From Bacteroidota bacterium (GTDB taxonomy: Bacteria > Bacteroidota > Bacteroidia > NS11-12g > UBA9320): 13,775 nt of DNA. A model generated the notes under the pieces. That model was not told the DNA's origin. It searched no databases and saw only the letters and a list, made by a program, of their open reading frames with translations. This document shows positions 7,106-13,775 of this stretch, in pieces (within the stretch, counting starts at the first letter, position 1; the number at the start of each line of letters is the position of its first letter). The stretch lies in NCBI GenBank assembly GCA_003484585.1, contig DNBZ01000191.1:1-13775 (forward strand). The letters are read 5' to 3'. The translations under genes and the position numbers were made by a program.

Positions 7106-7855
7106 TTATAATCCCAACACTTTCATAAGCTCACCTTTCATACTTACGGATACTTCTACTTCATTACCATTGCTCAATACTACACTGCCTCCTCTGCCTT
7201 TTTTATACGCAGATATGTGGTCCGTATTGATGATATGAGACTTGTGTATCCTTACGAAGTTGGTGTTTTCTTGTAGGTTTTCGAAGTACTTTAAAATCTT
7301 GCTCACGGTTTTCTTCTCGCCACTTTTTAGGTAGAGATCAGAGTAGTTGCCACTTCCCGAAATCCTAATTATATCATCTGCATGTACTATCTCAAAACCC
7401 TGTTGGTTTGGAAGCACTATACGTTGTATGCCATCATTGCCTAGGTTTAGTTTGAGTACTTTTTTTAGCTGGGCCAGGTTATCATCTTCTTGTACTGCTC
7501 TTACTTTCTCTACGGCTGCTACTAGCTCGTCTATACTTATAGGTTTTAGTATATAGTATGCTGCACTGTAGTTGAGTGCTTTTATAGCATAGTCGCTATA
7601 CGCAGTTATAAATATGGTTTGGTAATCGACATCCTCTGTCTGCTCTAGTACGTCAAAAGCATTGCCAAAAGGCATTTCCACATCTAAGAATACGAGGTCT
7701 GGAGTGTGCGTATTTATTAACTCTATTGCTTCTCTAGCATCTTTAGCTCTGGCTACTATCTCTATATTTTGGCAGTACTTAGTTACATAGTTTTCTATGA
7801 TATCTCTACTAGACTTTTCGTCGTCGGCTATGATTACACGTAGTTTTTTAGGCAT
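7106..7855 (-). CDS. LytTR-family response regulator
   Basis: The 249-residue protein has a receiver domain (about 5-122) with the acidic pair Asp11-Asp12, phosphoacceptor Asp58 (LVFLDVEMP), Thr84 (FITAYS) and Lys104 (ILKPI). A LytTR DNA-binding domain follows (about 140-247), recognisable by GFEIVHADDIIRISGSGNY, FVRIHKSHIIN and the NGNEVEVS segment. Such regulators dimerise on phosphorylation and bind paired direct repeats ahead of target genes. The start overlaps the end of the sensor-kinase gene by 8 bases on the same strand, so the two are translationally coupled and form a cognate pair. The nearest divergent target is the three-gene exported operon beginning at 9921. Ile is encoded mostly by ATA, as in the other chromosomal genes here. 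Confidence 0.96.
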   Translation of the reverse strand: MPKKLRVIIADDEKSSRDIIENYVTKYCQNIEIVARAKDAREAIELINTHTPDLVFLDVEMPFGNAFDVLEQTEDVDYQTIFITAYSDYAIKALNYSAAYYILKPISIDELVAAVEKVRAVQEDDNLAQLKKVLKLNLGNDGIQRIVLPNQQGFEIVHADDIIRISGSGNYSDLYLKSGEKKTVSKILKYFENLQENTNFVRIHKSHIINTDHISAYKKGRGGSVVLSNGNEVEVSVSMKGELMKVLGL

Positions 7856-9740
7856 ATACTTTAGTGTTTAGTGGCATTTCTATTTCTACTCTAGTACCCT
7901 GCGCTACTTCATCTTTTTCTAAATCGGTGATTACCACTGAGAAGTTTTCTCCGTGCAGTTTATTCAGTAGACGGATACGTTCTTTGGTATTGGCTATGCC
8001 GGTACTTTTATAGTCTTGCTGATGTGCAGTTTTTAGTTTCTGCGACTTGGTTCTGCCGATACCATTGTCTTCTATGGTGGCTATCAGTTTGCTCCCTTTT
8101 TGAGCGATATGTAGTAATAGAAATCCAATTGTTTCTCTATATCTAAGCCCGTGCCATACTGCATTTTCTACATAAGGTTGTATGAGCATAGGCGGCACTT
8201 CGATTTCTCCAGAATTAAGATCTTGGTCTATTACTATTTCGTAATCAAATTTATCCTCGAACCGTGAATGCTCTAGTGACATATAGATCTCTAGAGACTT
8301 TATTTCGTCTGCCAGTGTTATAGTCGGGTTGTTAGAATTGTTGAGCACGGTACGCATTAGTTTAGAAAAATCTGAAATATATCGATTTGCTTTTCTCTCT
8401 TCATTATTACTAATAAAACCATTTACAGAATTCAGCGAATTGAAGATGAAATGTGGGTTCATCTGACTGCGAAGAGATGCCAATTGAATAATGGTATTGG
8501 CTCGCTGCTTCTGACGAATGTTCTTTACTAAAAAGTAGGTGAGTATTAAAAACGCAGAGATACCAAAGATCAAACCTAGTATAGTATTGCGTTGTGAGCG
8601 TATTGCTTGCTCTTTTTCTATCTGCTTTAGTAGTAGTTCTTTTATGCGAGACTCCTGTATATCGTACTTATTAGTCAGAATCTCATTTTGCAATTTCCCT
8701 GCTATGTCAGATTCCTTTATGGAATCTACCAAACCTATATACTCTTTATACTTCTCTAGTGCTTTTTTGTATTCACCAGATCTTTCGTATGCTTCAGACA
8801 GGCTTTCTACTGCTTTTATATGGTCTATTTTCTTAGGTTGATTTTTAGTGAGGGCTTCACTCCGTTGGAAGTAGGGCACAGCTTTATTAGCATCAGTATA
8901 CATAAAAGAGCGACCCAGGTTATAGTTAGCCGTGTTTTCCAAAGCCAGGTTATTTGTAATGATAGCTGTGTCCAATGCTAACTTTTGTGTGTTAAAATTT
9001 TGAGCTGTCAGATTATTCTTGTCGTACACACTCCAAGCATAGCTTAGTGACGTAGAGGCGATACTATCATTAGGGGCATTATTAGATAGTTTTAGTGCTA
9101 GGTTAATATTGTCTACTCCTTTCTGCGTTTTATTATCTGCTATGTACAAGTTGCCCAGCTCTAAGTAGATATCTATTTTTTGCTTGGGATCTAGCTTTCT
9201 GTTATACTTTAGCTCGTTTTCTAAATCGTTTATTGCTTCTTTGGTTTTGCCTTCTTCACCCTTTATCTTAGAGTTTTTCAGTCTGTAGTCCGTTTTTCTA
9301 GAAGAGGAATTTGATGATTTCTCTACCTTTTCATAGTAGCTACTAGCTATATCTTTCTTGTTTAGCTTATTGTAGCTTTCTGCTAGGTATTTTAGTGTGT
9401 ACTCCTCATTTCTTGGGTCCGTTATCACCTTATGTATTTCTTGTGCTTTGGTAAAGTACGTTATAGCCTTGCTATAGTCTCCAGCGTTATAATATAGTGT
9501 GCCTAGTGTGTTATATGCTTGAGCTTCAGATTTTTTATCCTTCTTACTTAGACTTAGCTCCAGTGCTTCGCTTGCTAGCTTATATGCATTTGTAGGATTC
9601 TTTATAACTTCCTTATTTGCTTGGTTTATGATAGAAACGGCAGTAGGAGCAGTAGTGCTTTGTTTAGTCTGAGCATGAGCTACGGAACAAGCCGCTATTG
9701 CAGCTAGAGTATAAGTGTATATGTACTTATTAAGTCTCAA
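7848..9740 (-). CDS. TPR-containing sensor histidine kinase (LytS/YehU-type His_kinase domain)
   Basis: The 630-residue protein starts with a signal sequence (LAAIAACSVAHAQ). It continues with a periplasmic stretch of tetratricopeptide repeats (about 73-375; clearest at AYNTLGTLYYNAGDYSKAI and AYERSGEYKKALEKYKEY). One membrane segment follows (about 387-405), then the kinase. The phosphoacceptor is His430 in QMNPHFIFNSLNS, the mark of the His_kinase family paired with LytTR regulators. The ATPase domain shows the N box around Asn526 (PYVENAVWHGL) and the G1 box DNGIG at 558-562. A coiled-coil-like linker precedes the membrane segment. The start is TTG at 9740: an in-frame stop lies at 9756-9758, no ATG precedes the signal peptide, and the next Met is inside the TPR region. 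IAAC is also a possible lipobox, so lipid anchoring is an alternative to cleavage after AHA. The TPR domain probably senses a periplasmic partner. Confidence 0.95.
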   Translation of the reverse strand: MRLNKYIYTYTLAAIAACSVAHAQTKQSTTAPTAVSIINQANKEVIKNPTNAYKLASEALELSLSKKDKKSEAQAYNTLGTLYYNAGDYSKAITYFTKAQEIHKVITDPRNEEYTLKYLAESYNKLNKKDIASSYYEKVEKSSNSSSRKTDYRLKNSKIKGEEGKTKEAINDLENELKYNRKLDPKQKIDIYLELGNLYIADNKTQKGVDNINLALKLSNNAPNDSIASTSLSYAWSVYDKNNLTAQNFNTQKLALDTAIITNNLALENTANYNLGRSFMYTDANKAVPYFQRSEALTKNQPKKIDHIKAVESLSEAYERSGEYKKALEKYKEYIGLVDSIKESDIAGKLQNEILTNKYDIQESRIKELLLKQIEKEQAIRSQRNTILGLIFGISAFLILTYFLVKNIRQKQRANTIIQLASLRSQMNPHFIFNSLNSVNGFISNNEERKANRYISDFSKLMRTVLNNSNNPTITLADEIKSLEIYMSLEHSRFEDKFDYEIVIDQDLNSGEIEVPPMLIQPYVENAVWHGLRYRETIGFLLLHIAQKGSKLIATIEDNGIGRTKSQKLKTAHQQDYKSTGIANTKERIRLLNKLHGENFSVVITDLEKDEVAQGTRVEIEMPLNTKVYA

Positions 9741-9920
9741 TCGTATACGAATATACTACTTCATACATCTCCAAGTCCCTCAAAATAGCAATGTATAGCC
9801 ATGTATTTGCAGGTTTGTTTAGATATGGAACACGTTCACACATTCACTAGGCAGATTCACATACTTTGGCCATTTGGCAGTTTCTCTGCGAGCAACTTTG
9901 TAAGCAAATAAAGAGAGAAA
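9741..9920. promoter_or_regulatory. Divergent control region between the kinase pair and the exported three-gene operon
   Basis: These 180 bases hold both promoters. They contain several short repeats that could be regulator sites. TCGTATACGA at 9741-9750 is a perfect 10-bp palindrome touching the kinase TTG start. GCAATGTAT (9788-9796) and GCCATGTAT (9798-9806) are repeated exactly 10 bases apart, one helical turn, and ATGTAT recurs on the other strand at 9763-9768. TTCAC occurs three times, at 9835-9839, 9843-9847 and 9856-9860. LytTR proteins typically use paired direct repeats, so the 9788-9806 pair is the most interesting. For the plus-strand operon, CAACTTTG at 9893-9900 resembles TAnnTTTG with one mismatch, with TTTG at 9873-9876, a slightly short 16-base spacing. 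Confidence 0.4.
9748..9774 (-). promoter_or_regulatory. Candidate promoter of the kinase-regulator pair
   Basis: On the minus strand TTG (9774-9772) is followed after 16 bases by TATATTCG (9755-9748), the same octamer as the susC -7 candidate. A start a few bases downstream would fall almost on the TTG start codon at 9740, implying a leaderless or nearly leaderless transcript. The spacing is a little short. Confidence 0.3.
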
Positions 9921-10895
9921 ATGAAAAAGATAATTATGTCAAGTCTACTGTGTATAGCCGCTTTTGCTGCAGTAGCACAATTGAAAATGGGTAACTGGGC
10001 GTATAGCTCTGCTGCTCCTATAGTGCTGCGTGCAGATAATATTAATGTGCCTGTAAACTATACCGAAAATAATGTAATCACCATCAAGGGAATGTTCAAC
10101 GCTACCCCAGATTCGTATGTGGCCATCTTCAGTTTATCCCAAGAGGGAATAGACGAGACGGTAGCCAATGATTTGATAAATCAGAAAATAGAGGCAGTGC
10201 GTACAGGACTTAAAGGCGTAAGTAGCAAGCTCAATTTGCACGTAGATATTATCTCTTTTGTGCCTATATACGATCAAGTATTAGAGAAAAAAGTCTTTAG
10301 TAAAAACACATTTACTGAGAAACCAGTGGGTTTTGAGTTAAAGAAAAACATCATTATAGAATATGATAACCTAGAGCAACTAGATAAGATTTTTTCGCTG
10401 TGTACTGCAAATGGCATCTACGACTATATACGCAGCGATGCGGTGGTTACCGATATGAGTGCTATCAAAGCGGAGCTTCGCCAAAGTGCAGATAGTATGG
10501 TCATGCTACAGCTCAATAGATACGCTAAGTTACGAGATATAGATCTAAAAGACTATAACAGAACATTAGCTGAAGGTTTTAATGTAGTATACCCAGGAGA
10601 GAAATATGCTAGCTATACTGCATTCTCTTGCACCTCTTATTTTACTCAAAAATTTAATTTGAATAATGATGCTAGTAAAAAAGTCACAAGGCACTACTTA
10701 CCTGTCATAGACAAAGAATTTGATTTTGTAGTAAATCCTACTATCACAGAACCCGCTATACAGGTGATGTATCAGATTCATTTAGCTATTATAAAAAAGC
10801 CTGATCCTAAGCCCATACAAGTGAAAAGTGACAAGCCAGAAAAGGTATTTTTCTTGATAAGTCCAGACGGGAATATTAAAAACCTAAATCTTTAA
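9921..10895 (+). CDS. Exported SIMPL (DUF541)-like protein
   Basis: The 324-residue protein has a signal peptide (residues 1-19, ending AAVA before Gln20). Residues about 53-205 follow the SIMPL/DUF541 pattern. An opening strand has ITIKGMFNATPDSYVAIFSL. A helix then covers DLINQKIEAVRTGLKGV, followed by the ISFVPIYD stretch. FELKKNIIIEYDNLEQL follows, and then a second half with a long helix, AIKAELRQSADSMVMLQLN. SIMPL proteins are periplasmic or outer-membrane-associated and of poorly known function. The match is by pattern and divergent, so the assignment is moderate. The C-terminal third (about 210-324) is not recognised; it has two Cys-poor beta-rich segments and ends with FFLISPDGNIKNLNL. 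It is the first gene of a tight operon: the VWA gene begins 15 bases after its stop. It probably acts in the periplasm or at the surface with the other two products. Confidence 0.6.
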   Translation: MKKIIMSSLLCIAAFAAVAQLKMGNWAYSSAAPIVLRADNINVPVNYTENNVITIKGMFNATPDSYVAIFSLSQEGIDETVANDLINQKIEAVRTGLKGVSSKLNLHVDIISFVPIYDQVLEKKVFSKNTFTEKPVGFELKKNIIIEYDNLEQLDKIFSLCTANGIYDYIRSDAVVTDMSAIKAELRQSADSMVMLQLNRYAKLRDIDLKDYNRTLAEGFNVVYPGEKYASYTAFSCTSYFTQKFNLNNDASKKVTRHYLPVIDKEFDFVVNPTITEPAIQVMYQIHLAIIKKPDPKPIQVKSDKPEKVFFLISPDGNIKNLNL

Positions 10896-10910
10896 AAACA
10901 ACATAAAATC

Positions 10911-12080
10911 ATGAAAAGAAAAGTATTGCAAATCACCGTTTTGTGCCTCCTATTCGTAAGGTGCACCCAGGCTCAATCTCCTCACACATCCGTGCCACCG
11001 CTCCAAGCATCTATTCTGAATGCACCGCCAAAAGTAAGTGAAGTAGAAAAGCAAGAATATGAACTCGTATTCTGCTTAGATGCTACAGGCAGTATGAATG
11101 GGCTCATAGCTACCGCAAAAGAAAAAATATGGGATATCGTCTCTGGCATATCACAAGCTCAAGATGTAAGCAAGGTAAAACTAGGCTTGGTCTTTTATAG
11201 AGATAAGGGAGATGCATTTGTGACTAAGACCTATCCGCTTACAGATAATATAGATAGCCTCTACAGCCAACTACTGGCGATACAAGCCCAAGGTGGTGGC
11301 GATGAGCCAGAGAGCGTAAATAAGTCGCTAGATGAAGCAGTGAACAAGATGCCATGGAGTCAAAACCCGCAAACTTTTAGAACCATATTTTTGGTAGGAG
11401 ACTGCCCGCCGCATATGAACTATAACGAAGTGAAGTATCCTGAGTCGTGTGCGGAAGCCAATAAGAAAAATGTCGTAATCAATACTATAAAACTTGGGAG
11501 CTCTTGTGGCAGTGCCATACCGCATTTTAAGAAAATAGCTACACTAACCAACGGTACGTATCAGCAACTAGGTCAAAATGCTGCCGATGTGGTATATAAT
11601 ACGCCGTATGATGACAGTATAATCTACTACTCTAGATACATAGATGAGTCTAAGATCTACTATGGAAATACCGCTCAAAAAGAAGTGATGAACTCCAAAA
11701 AAGAAATGTCGCTTAATCTATATGACAAAAGTTCTTCGTCTGCTACATCATCTAGAGCTAGCTATAACTGGACCTCTGCTGGTAAAAGTAATTGGTTTGG
11801 GAGTAATGAGTTACTGCAAGATATAATAGATGGAAAGGTAAGTCTAGACACACTACCTAAAGAACAATTGCCAAAGGAGCTACAAGAGAAAACCAAGGAA
11901 GAGCAGAAAAGTATTGTGCTCATAAAACAACAAGAAAGAGTGTACAATATGAATAGACTCGATGTGCTGGTAAAGCAAAAGGACGTATACATACGCACAG
12001 AAAAAGCAAATAACAGCGGGGAAGAATCCTTCAGTGATAAAGTGATAGAAACTATGAAAGTGCAAGCAAAAAGAAAATAA
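10911..12080 (+). CDS. Exported von Willebrand factor type A domain protein
   Basis: The 389-residue protein has an N-terminal signal (VLQITVLCLLF, likely cut near TQAQ). The VWA domain runs from about 50 to 235. The metal-binding MIDAS is present as DATGS (57-61), followed by GGGDEPES (128-135) with Asp131 and IFLVGDCPPH with Asp164. It resembles the VWA type found in alpha-kinase VwkA-like and other bacterial VWA proteins, where the MIDAS metal mediates protein binding. The segment after the domain (about 240-300) is Ser/Tyr-rich. The tail (about 315-389) is charged and helical (PKEQLPKELQEKTKEEQ), possibly a coiled coil. Cys180 and Cys199 could form a disulphide. There is no transmembrane anchor. 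The VWA module suggests a scaffold that binds a partner, possibly the ARPP-1-like protein encoded 5 bases downstream. VRC before TQ is not a good lipobox, since Arg precedes the Cys. Confidence 0.88.
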   Translation: MKRKVLQITVLCLLFVRCTQAQSPHTSVPPLQASILNAPPKVSEVEKQEYELVFCLDATGSMNGLIATAKEKIWDIVSGISQAQDVSKVKLGLVFYRDKGDAFVTKTYPLTDNIDSLYSQLLAIQAQGGGDEPESVNKSLDEAVNKMPWSQNPQTFRTIFLVGDCPPHMNYNEVKYPESCAEANKKNVVINTIKLGSSCGSAIPHFKKIATLTNGTYQQLGQNAADVVYNTPYDDSIIYYSRYIDESKIYYGNTAQKEVMNSKKEMSLNLYDKSSSSATSSRASYNWTSAGKSNWFGSNELLQDIIDGKVSLDTLPKEQLPKELQEKTKEEQKSIVLIKQQERVYNMNRLDVLVKQKDVYIRTEKANNSGEESFSDKVIETMKVQAKRK

Positions 12081-12085
12081 AGAAT

Positions 12086-13114
12086 ATGAAAAAGTATCTA
12101 ATAATGACCTTAGTCGTAGCTCAAGGAACGACGTCTATGGCACAACTAAACAAGGAAAACCTGAACCTCTCTTTCTACAGAGATAACGCGGTGAACCTCA
12201 CTAGCTACTCATACACATCATCACCTACTATGGCGGTGCAAGTGGCTTATGACTCTATAGTAAAACTAATGGATCTGTGGGAGTATAAGAATATGAGAAT
12301 CTATCCGATAGTAGGCAATGAGGTGTATAGTGAAGAAAGTAAAGTAAAAAACAACTATGTGAGCTTAAAGGAAGCCTTAGAAAAACAAACTATAGAAGTA
12401 CGAGAGCTGAGTACTGGTGGCACCGTAAATACACTAAAACTATCCAACCTAGGCAAAGACACTATCTATATAATGGCGGGAGAAGTGGTGCTAGGAGGGA
12501 AGCAAGACAGAGCCATAGGCCAAGAGCTAATCTTACCTCCGGGAGCCAAGGATGTGCAAGTAAAAGTATTTTGTGTAGAGCATCATAGATGGAGCCAAGG
12601 CAGTGACGGAACTAAATTTAACGGATACTACGGCATAGCTGGAAACCAAGTGCGAAAGAAAGTAGTGGTAGATAAAAACCAAAGTCAAGTATGGGCTAAA
12701 GTAGACGAGGCTCACGGCAAGGCTGGGGTGAGTTCTTCTACTTCGTCTTTTAAAGACATTAAAAAATCTGAGGATTATATGAAAACTATGGGTGACTACA
12801 AGGAGTATTACCTGCCTAAGCTCAAAGCGGTAGAAAATCTTCTTGGTTTTGTAATAGTATCTGGAGATAAAATAATGGGTCTTGAGGCTTTTGCTACTGA
12901 GCACCTAATGAAGCAGCAACTAGATAAATTGCTTGAGAGTTATGCTACTGAAGCTATGCAAGAAGGGGCCAAGGTTACCGTAACTACTGAGCAGGTAGAT
13001 GCTTATATGAAACAGGTACTAGACGAGACTAAGCAAGAGGAAATTATAGAAAAAGGAGGTTCTGAGCTAAAACTGAATAATAAGAAATTGCATATCTCTG
13101 TGTTGGAGAATTAA
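12086..13114 (+). CDS. Exported ARPP-1 (DUF6569)-like protein
   Basis: The 342-residue protein has a signal peptide (MKKYLIMTLVVAQG, cut before Gln20 in SMAQ). The central region matches the ARPP-1/DUF6569 pattern. It has an N-terminal region describing fixed strands (MRIYPIVG), then an EVRELSTGGTVNTL segment. The signature follows: DTIYIMAGEVVLGGKQDR (about 125-142), ILPPGAKDVQVKVFCVEHHRWS (about 149-170). GFVIVSGDKIMGLEAF (254-269) also fits the family. The name records an association of the domain with ADP-ribosylglycohydrolase and rhodanese-phosphatase proteins seen in comparative genomics; its activity is not established. The C-terminal third is helical and charged. The gene starts 5 bases after the VWA stop, so the two are almost certainly co-translated. 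All three products of this operon are exported. The family call is from memory of its motifs, not a search. Confidence 0.75.
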   Translation: MKKYLIMTLVVAQGTTSMAQLNKENLNLSFYRDNAVNLTSYSYTSSPTMAVQVAYDSIVKLMDLWEYKNMRIYPIVGNEVYSEESKVKNNYVSLKEALEKQTIEVRELSTGGTVNTLKLSNLGKDTIYIMAGEVVLGGKQDRAIGQELILPPGAKDVQVKVFCVEHHRWSQGSDGTKFNGYYGIAGNQVRKKVVVDKNQSQVWAKVDEAHGKAGVSSSTSSFKDIKKSEDYMKTMGDYKEYYLPKLKAVENLLGFVIVSGDKIMGLEAFATEHLMKQQLDKLLESYATEAMQEGAKVTVTTEQVDAYMKQVLDETKQEEIIEKGGSELKLNNKKLHISVLEN

Positions 13115-13121
13115 TTTAGTA

Positions 13122-13225
13122 TACTCAAATTCAGTAGGGGCATTTTCGTCTATTGCTAGTGGTATTGATTCAGACGTAACGTTACGTCTCATTCTGTAAG
13201 CCCTTTGTTTATAGGCATTTGAGTA
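13122..13225. repeat. Nested inverted repeats around an 18-bp perfect palindrome
   Basis: AGACGTAACGTTACGTCT at 13172-13189 is a perfect 18-bp palindrome. Around it are TACTCAAAT (13122-13130) with ATTTGAGTA (13217-13225), and AGGGGC (13136-13141) with GCCCTT (13200-13205, one G-T pair). The outer arms are centred within about 7 bases of the palindrome. The whole could fold as a 104-base branched hairpin or be a cluster of protein sites. It lies behind the three-gene operon, but no T-run marks a simple terminator. The surrounding 13115-13381 stretch holds no gene that I can support. Confidence 0.4.
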
Positions 13226-13381
13226 GTATGTTTTGTTACCTTGTGTTACGGTTTTTACACTTGGGCATAATGCGAAGATTGAACTGTAATATTAACTAAC
13301 TAATATGCCGAATTTTCGAATACCAAAGTGAATAGTCAGTACTTTTAAGCTTGACGAATAAAATTATTGTGCTCTTCCATA

Positions 13382-13775
13382 CTATCGACTAATTTCTTTA
13401 GCCCAATCACCTCTGTAAATTAATTTTTGGTCGTGAATTTTAAAGGTGAATTTACCATATCTAACAGATATTCCTGCAGATGCATTTACAACCCAGCTAT
13501 TGTCAGGAATATTAAAGAAATTTTCAGAAGTAATTACTTTTTTATCCATTTGATCATTAATAGAAACAGATTCCTGTGGACCTACGTCCCATCCAAGATG
13601 TGTATTATAGCTAACTATTAAATCACCAATCAATCTGAAATTTTCATTGGTTTCTATTTTTGTTTTAATGCTTCCAACTTTTACGTCATTTAAACCTTCT
13701 TCAGGTGTGACTTCTATCGTTAATTTGGGCAATTCAATAGCTGTTTTTGAGGCCAGAATTATAATAGATTCGTTT
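13382..13775 (-). CDS. Unrecognised protein, C-terminal part (runs off right edge)
   Basis: On the minus strand a frame is open from the right window edge to a TAG at 13384-13382, giving at least 130 residues. The visible part includes TIEVTPEEGLNDVKVGSIKTK, then LIGDLIVSYNTHLGWDVGP and SWVVNASAGISVRYGKFTF, ending KEISR. It is soluble-looking, beta-rich and without a signal or membrane segment in the visible part. I do not recognise a family. A TTG at 13732 could serve as a start, but the frame stays open upstream with protein-like sequence, so the true start is outside. It contains no Leu CTA codon and roughly even ATT and ATA for Ile, unlike the operon to its left, hinting at different ancestry. 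It points towards the operon, with the palindromic gap between. Confidence 0.65.
   Translation of the reverse strand, partial: NESIIILASKTAIELPKLTIEVTPEEGLNDVKVGSIKTKIETNENFRLIGDLIVSYNTHLGWDVGPQESVSINDQMDKKVITSENFFNIPDNSWVVNASAGISVRYGKFTFKIHDQKLIYRGDWAKEISR

Noticed and set aside
10911..10970. Possible lipobox in the VWA protein (FVRC).
   Set aside because: Arg before the Cys is not accepted in the lipobox pattern; cleavage near TQAQ by signal peptidase I is more likely.
1..13775. CRISPR arrays, rRNA genes and insertion-sequence transposases.
   Set aside because: No regularly spaced repeats, rRNA-like sequence or transposase frame was seen.

Overview
The window looks like a chromosomal segment of a low-GC Bacteroidota (a Flavobacteriia/Chitinophagia-like lineage). 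The indications are a SusC/SusD outer-membrane pair, a periplasmic TPR sensor kinase of the LytS type with a LytTR regulator, promoters resembling the TTG / TAnnTTTG type, signal peptides ending in a cleavage site before Gln, and starts without clear Shine-Dalgarno sequences. No finer taxonomic call can be supported.

Layout. (1) Positions 1-3388, minus strand: a complete SusC/RagA TonB-dependent transporter followed 5 bases later by the N-terminal part of its SusD-like lipoprotein, which runs off the left edge. (2) 3572-3645, plus strand: tRNA-Ala(GGC). (3) 3646-about 7053: a probable integrated element. A tyrosine recombinase gene sits directly behind the tRNA, with a perfect 12-bp-arm palindrome just upstream that is one base from the bacterial parS consensus. 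Then comes a 420-base stretch with only two very short reading frames, then a winged-helix/SAM-methyltransferase gene broken by two single-base indels. The methyltransferase has codon usage unlike the surrounding chromosomal genes (Ile mostly ATT, no Leu CTA, against ATA/CTA preference in the neighbours). No second attachment site was found, so the right border is unresolved. (4) 7106-9740, minus strand: an overlapping sensor-kinase/LytTR-regulator pair. (5) 9921-13114, plus strand: a tight three-gene set of exported proteins, divergent from the kinase pair: a SIMPL/DUF541-like protein, a von Willebrand factor A protein with a MIDAS site, and an ARPP-1/DUF6569-like protein. (6) 13115-13381: a gene-free stretch with an 18-bp perfect palindrome nested inside longer inverted repeats. 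(7) 13382-13775, minus strand: the C-terminal part of an unrecognised protein that continues past the right edge.

How the parts fit. SusC/SusD would import a polymer fragment of unknown identity. The kinase/LytTR pair shares a 180-base control region, rich in short repeats, with the three-gene exported operon, so it is a natural candidate regulator of that operon; this is inference from arrangement only. The SIMPL-VWA-ARPP-1 operon is the best candidate for a little-described system in the window. The recombinase and the decaying methyltransferase look like the remains of a tRNA-targeted insertion between the nutrient-uptake locus and the signalling locus.
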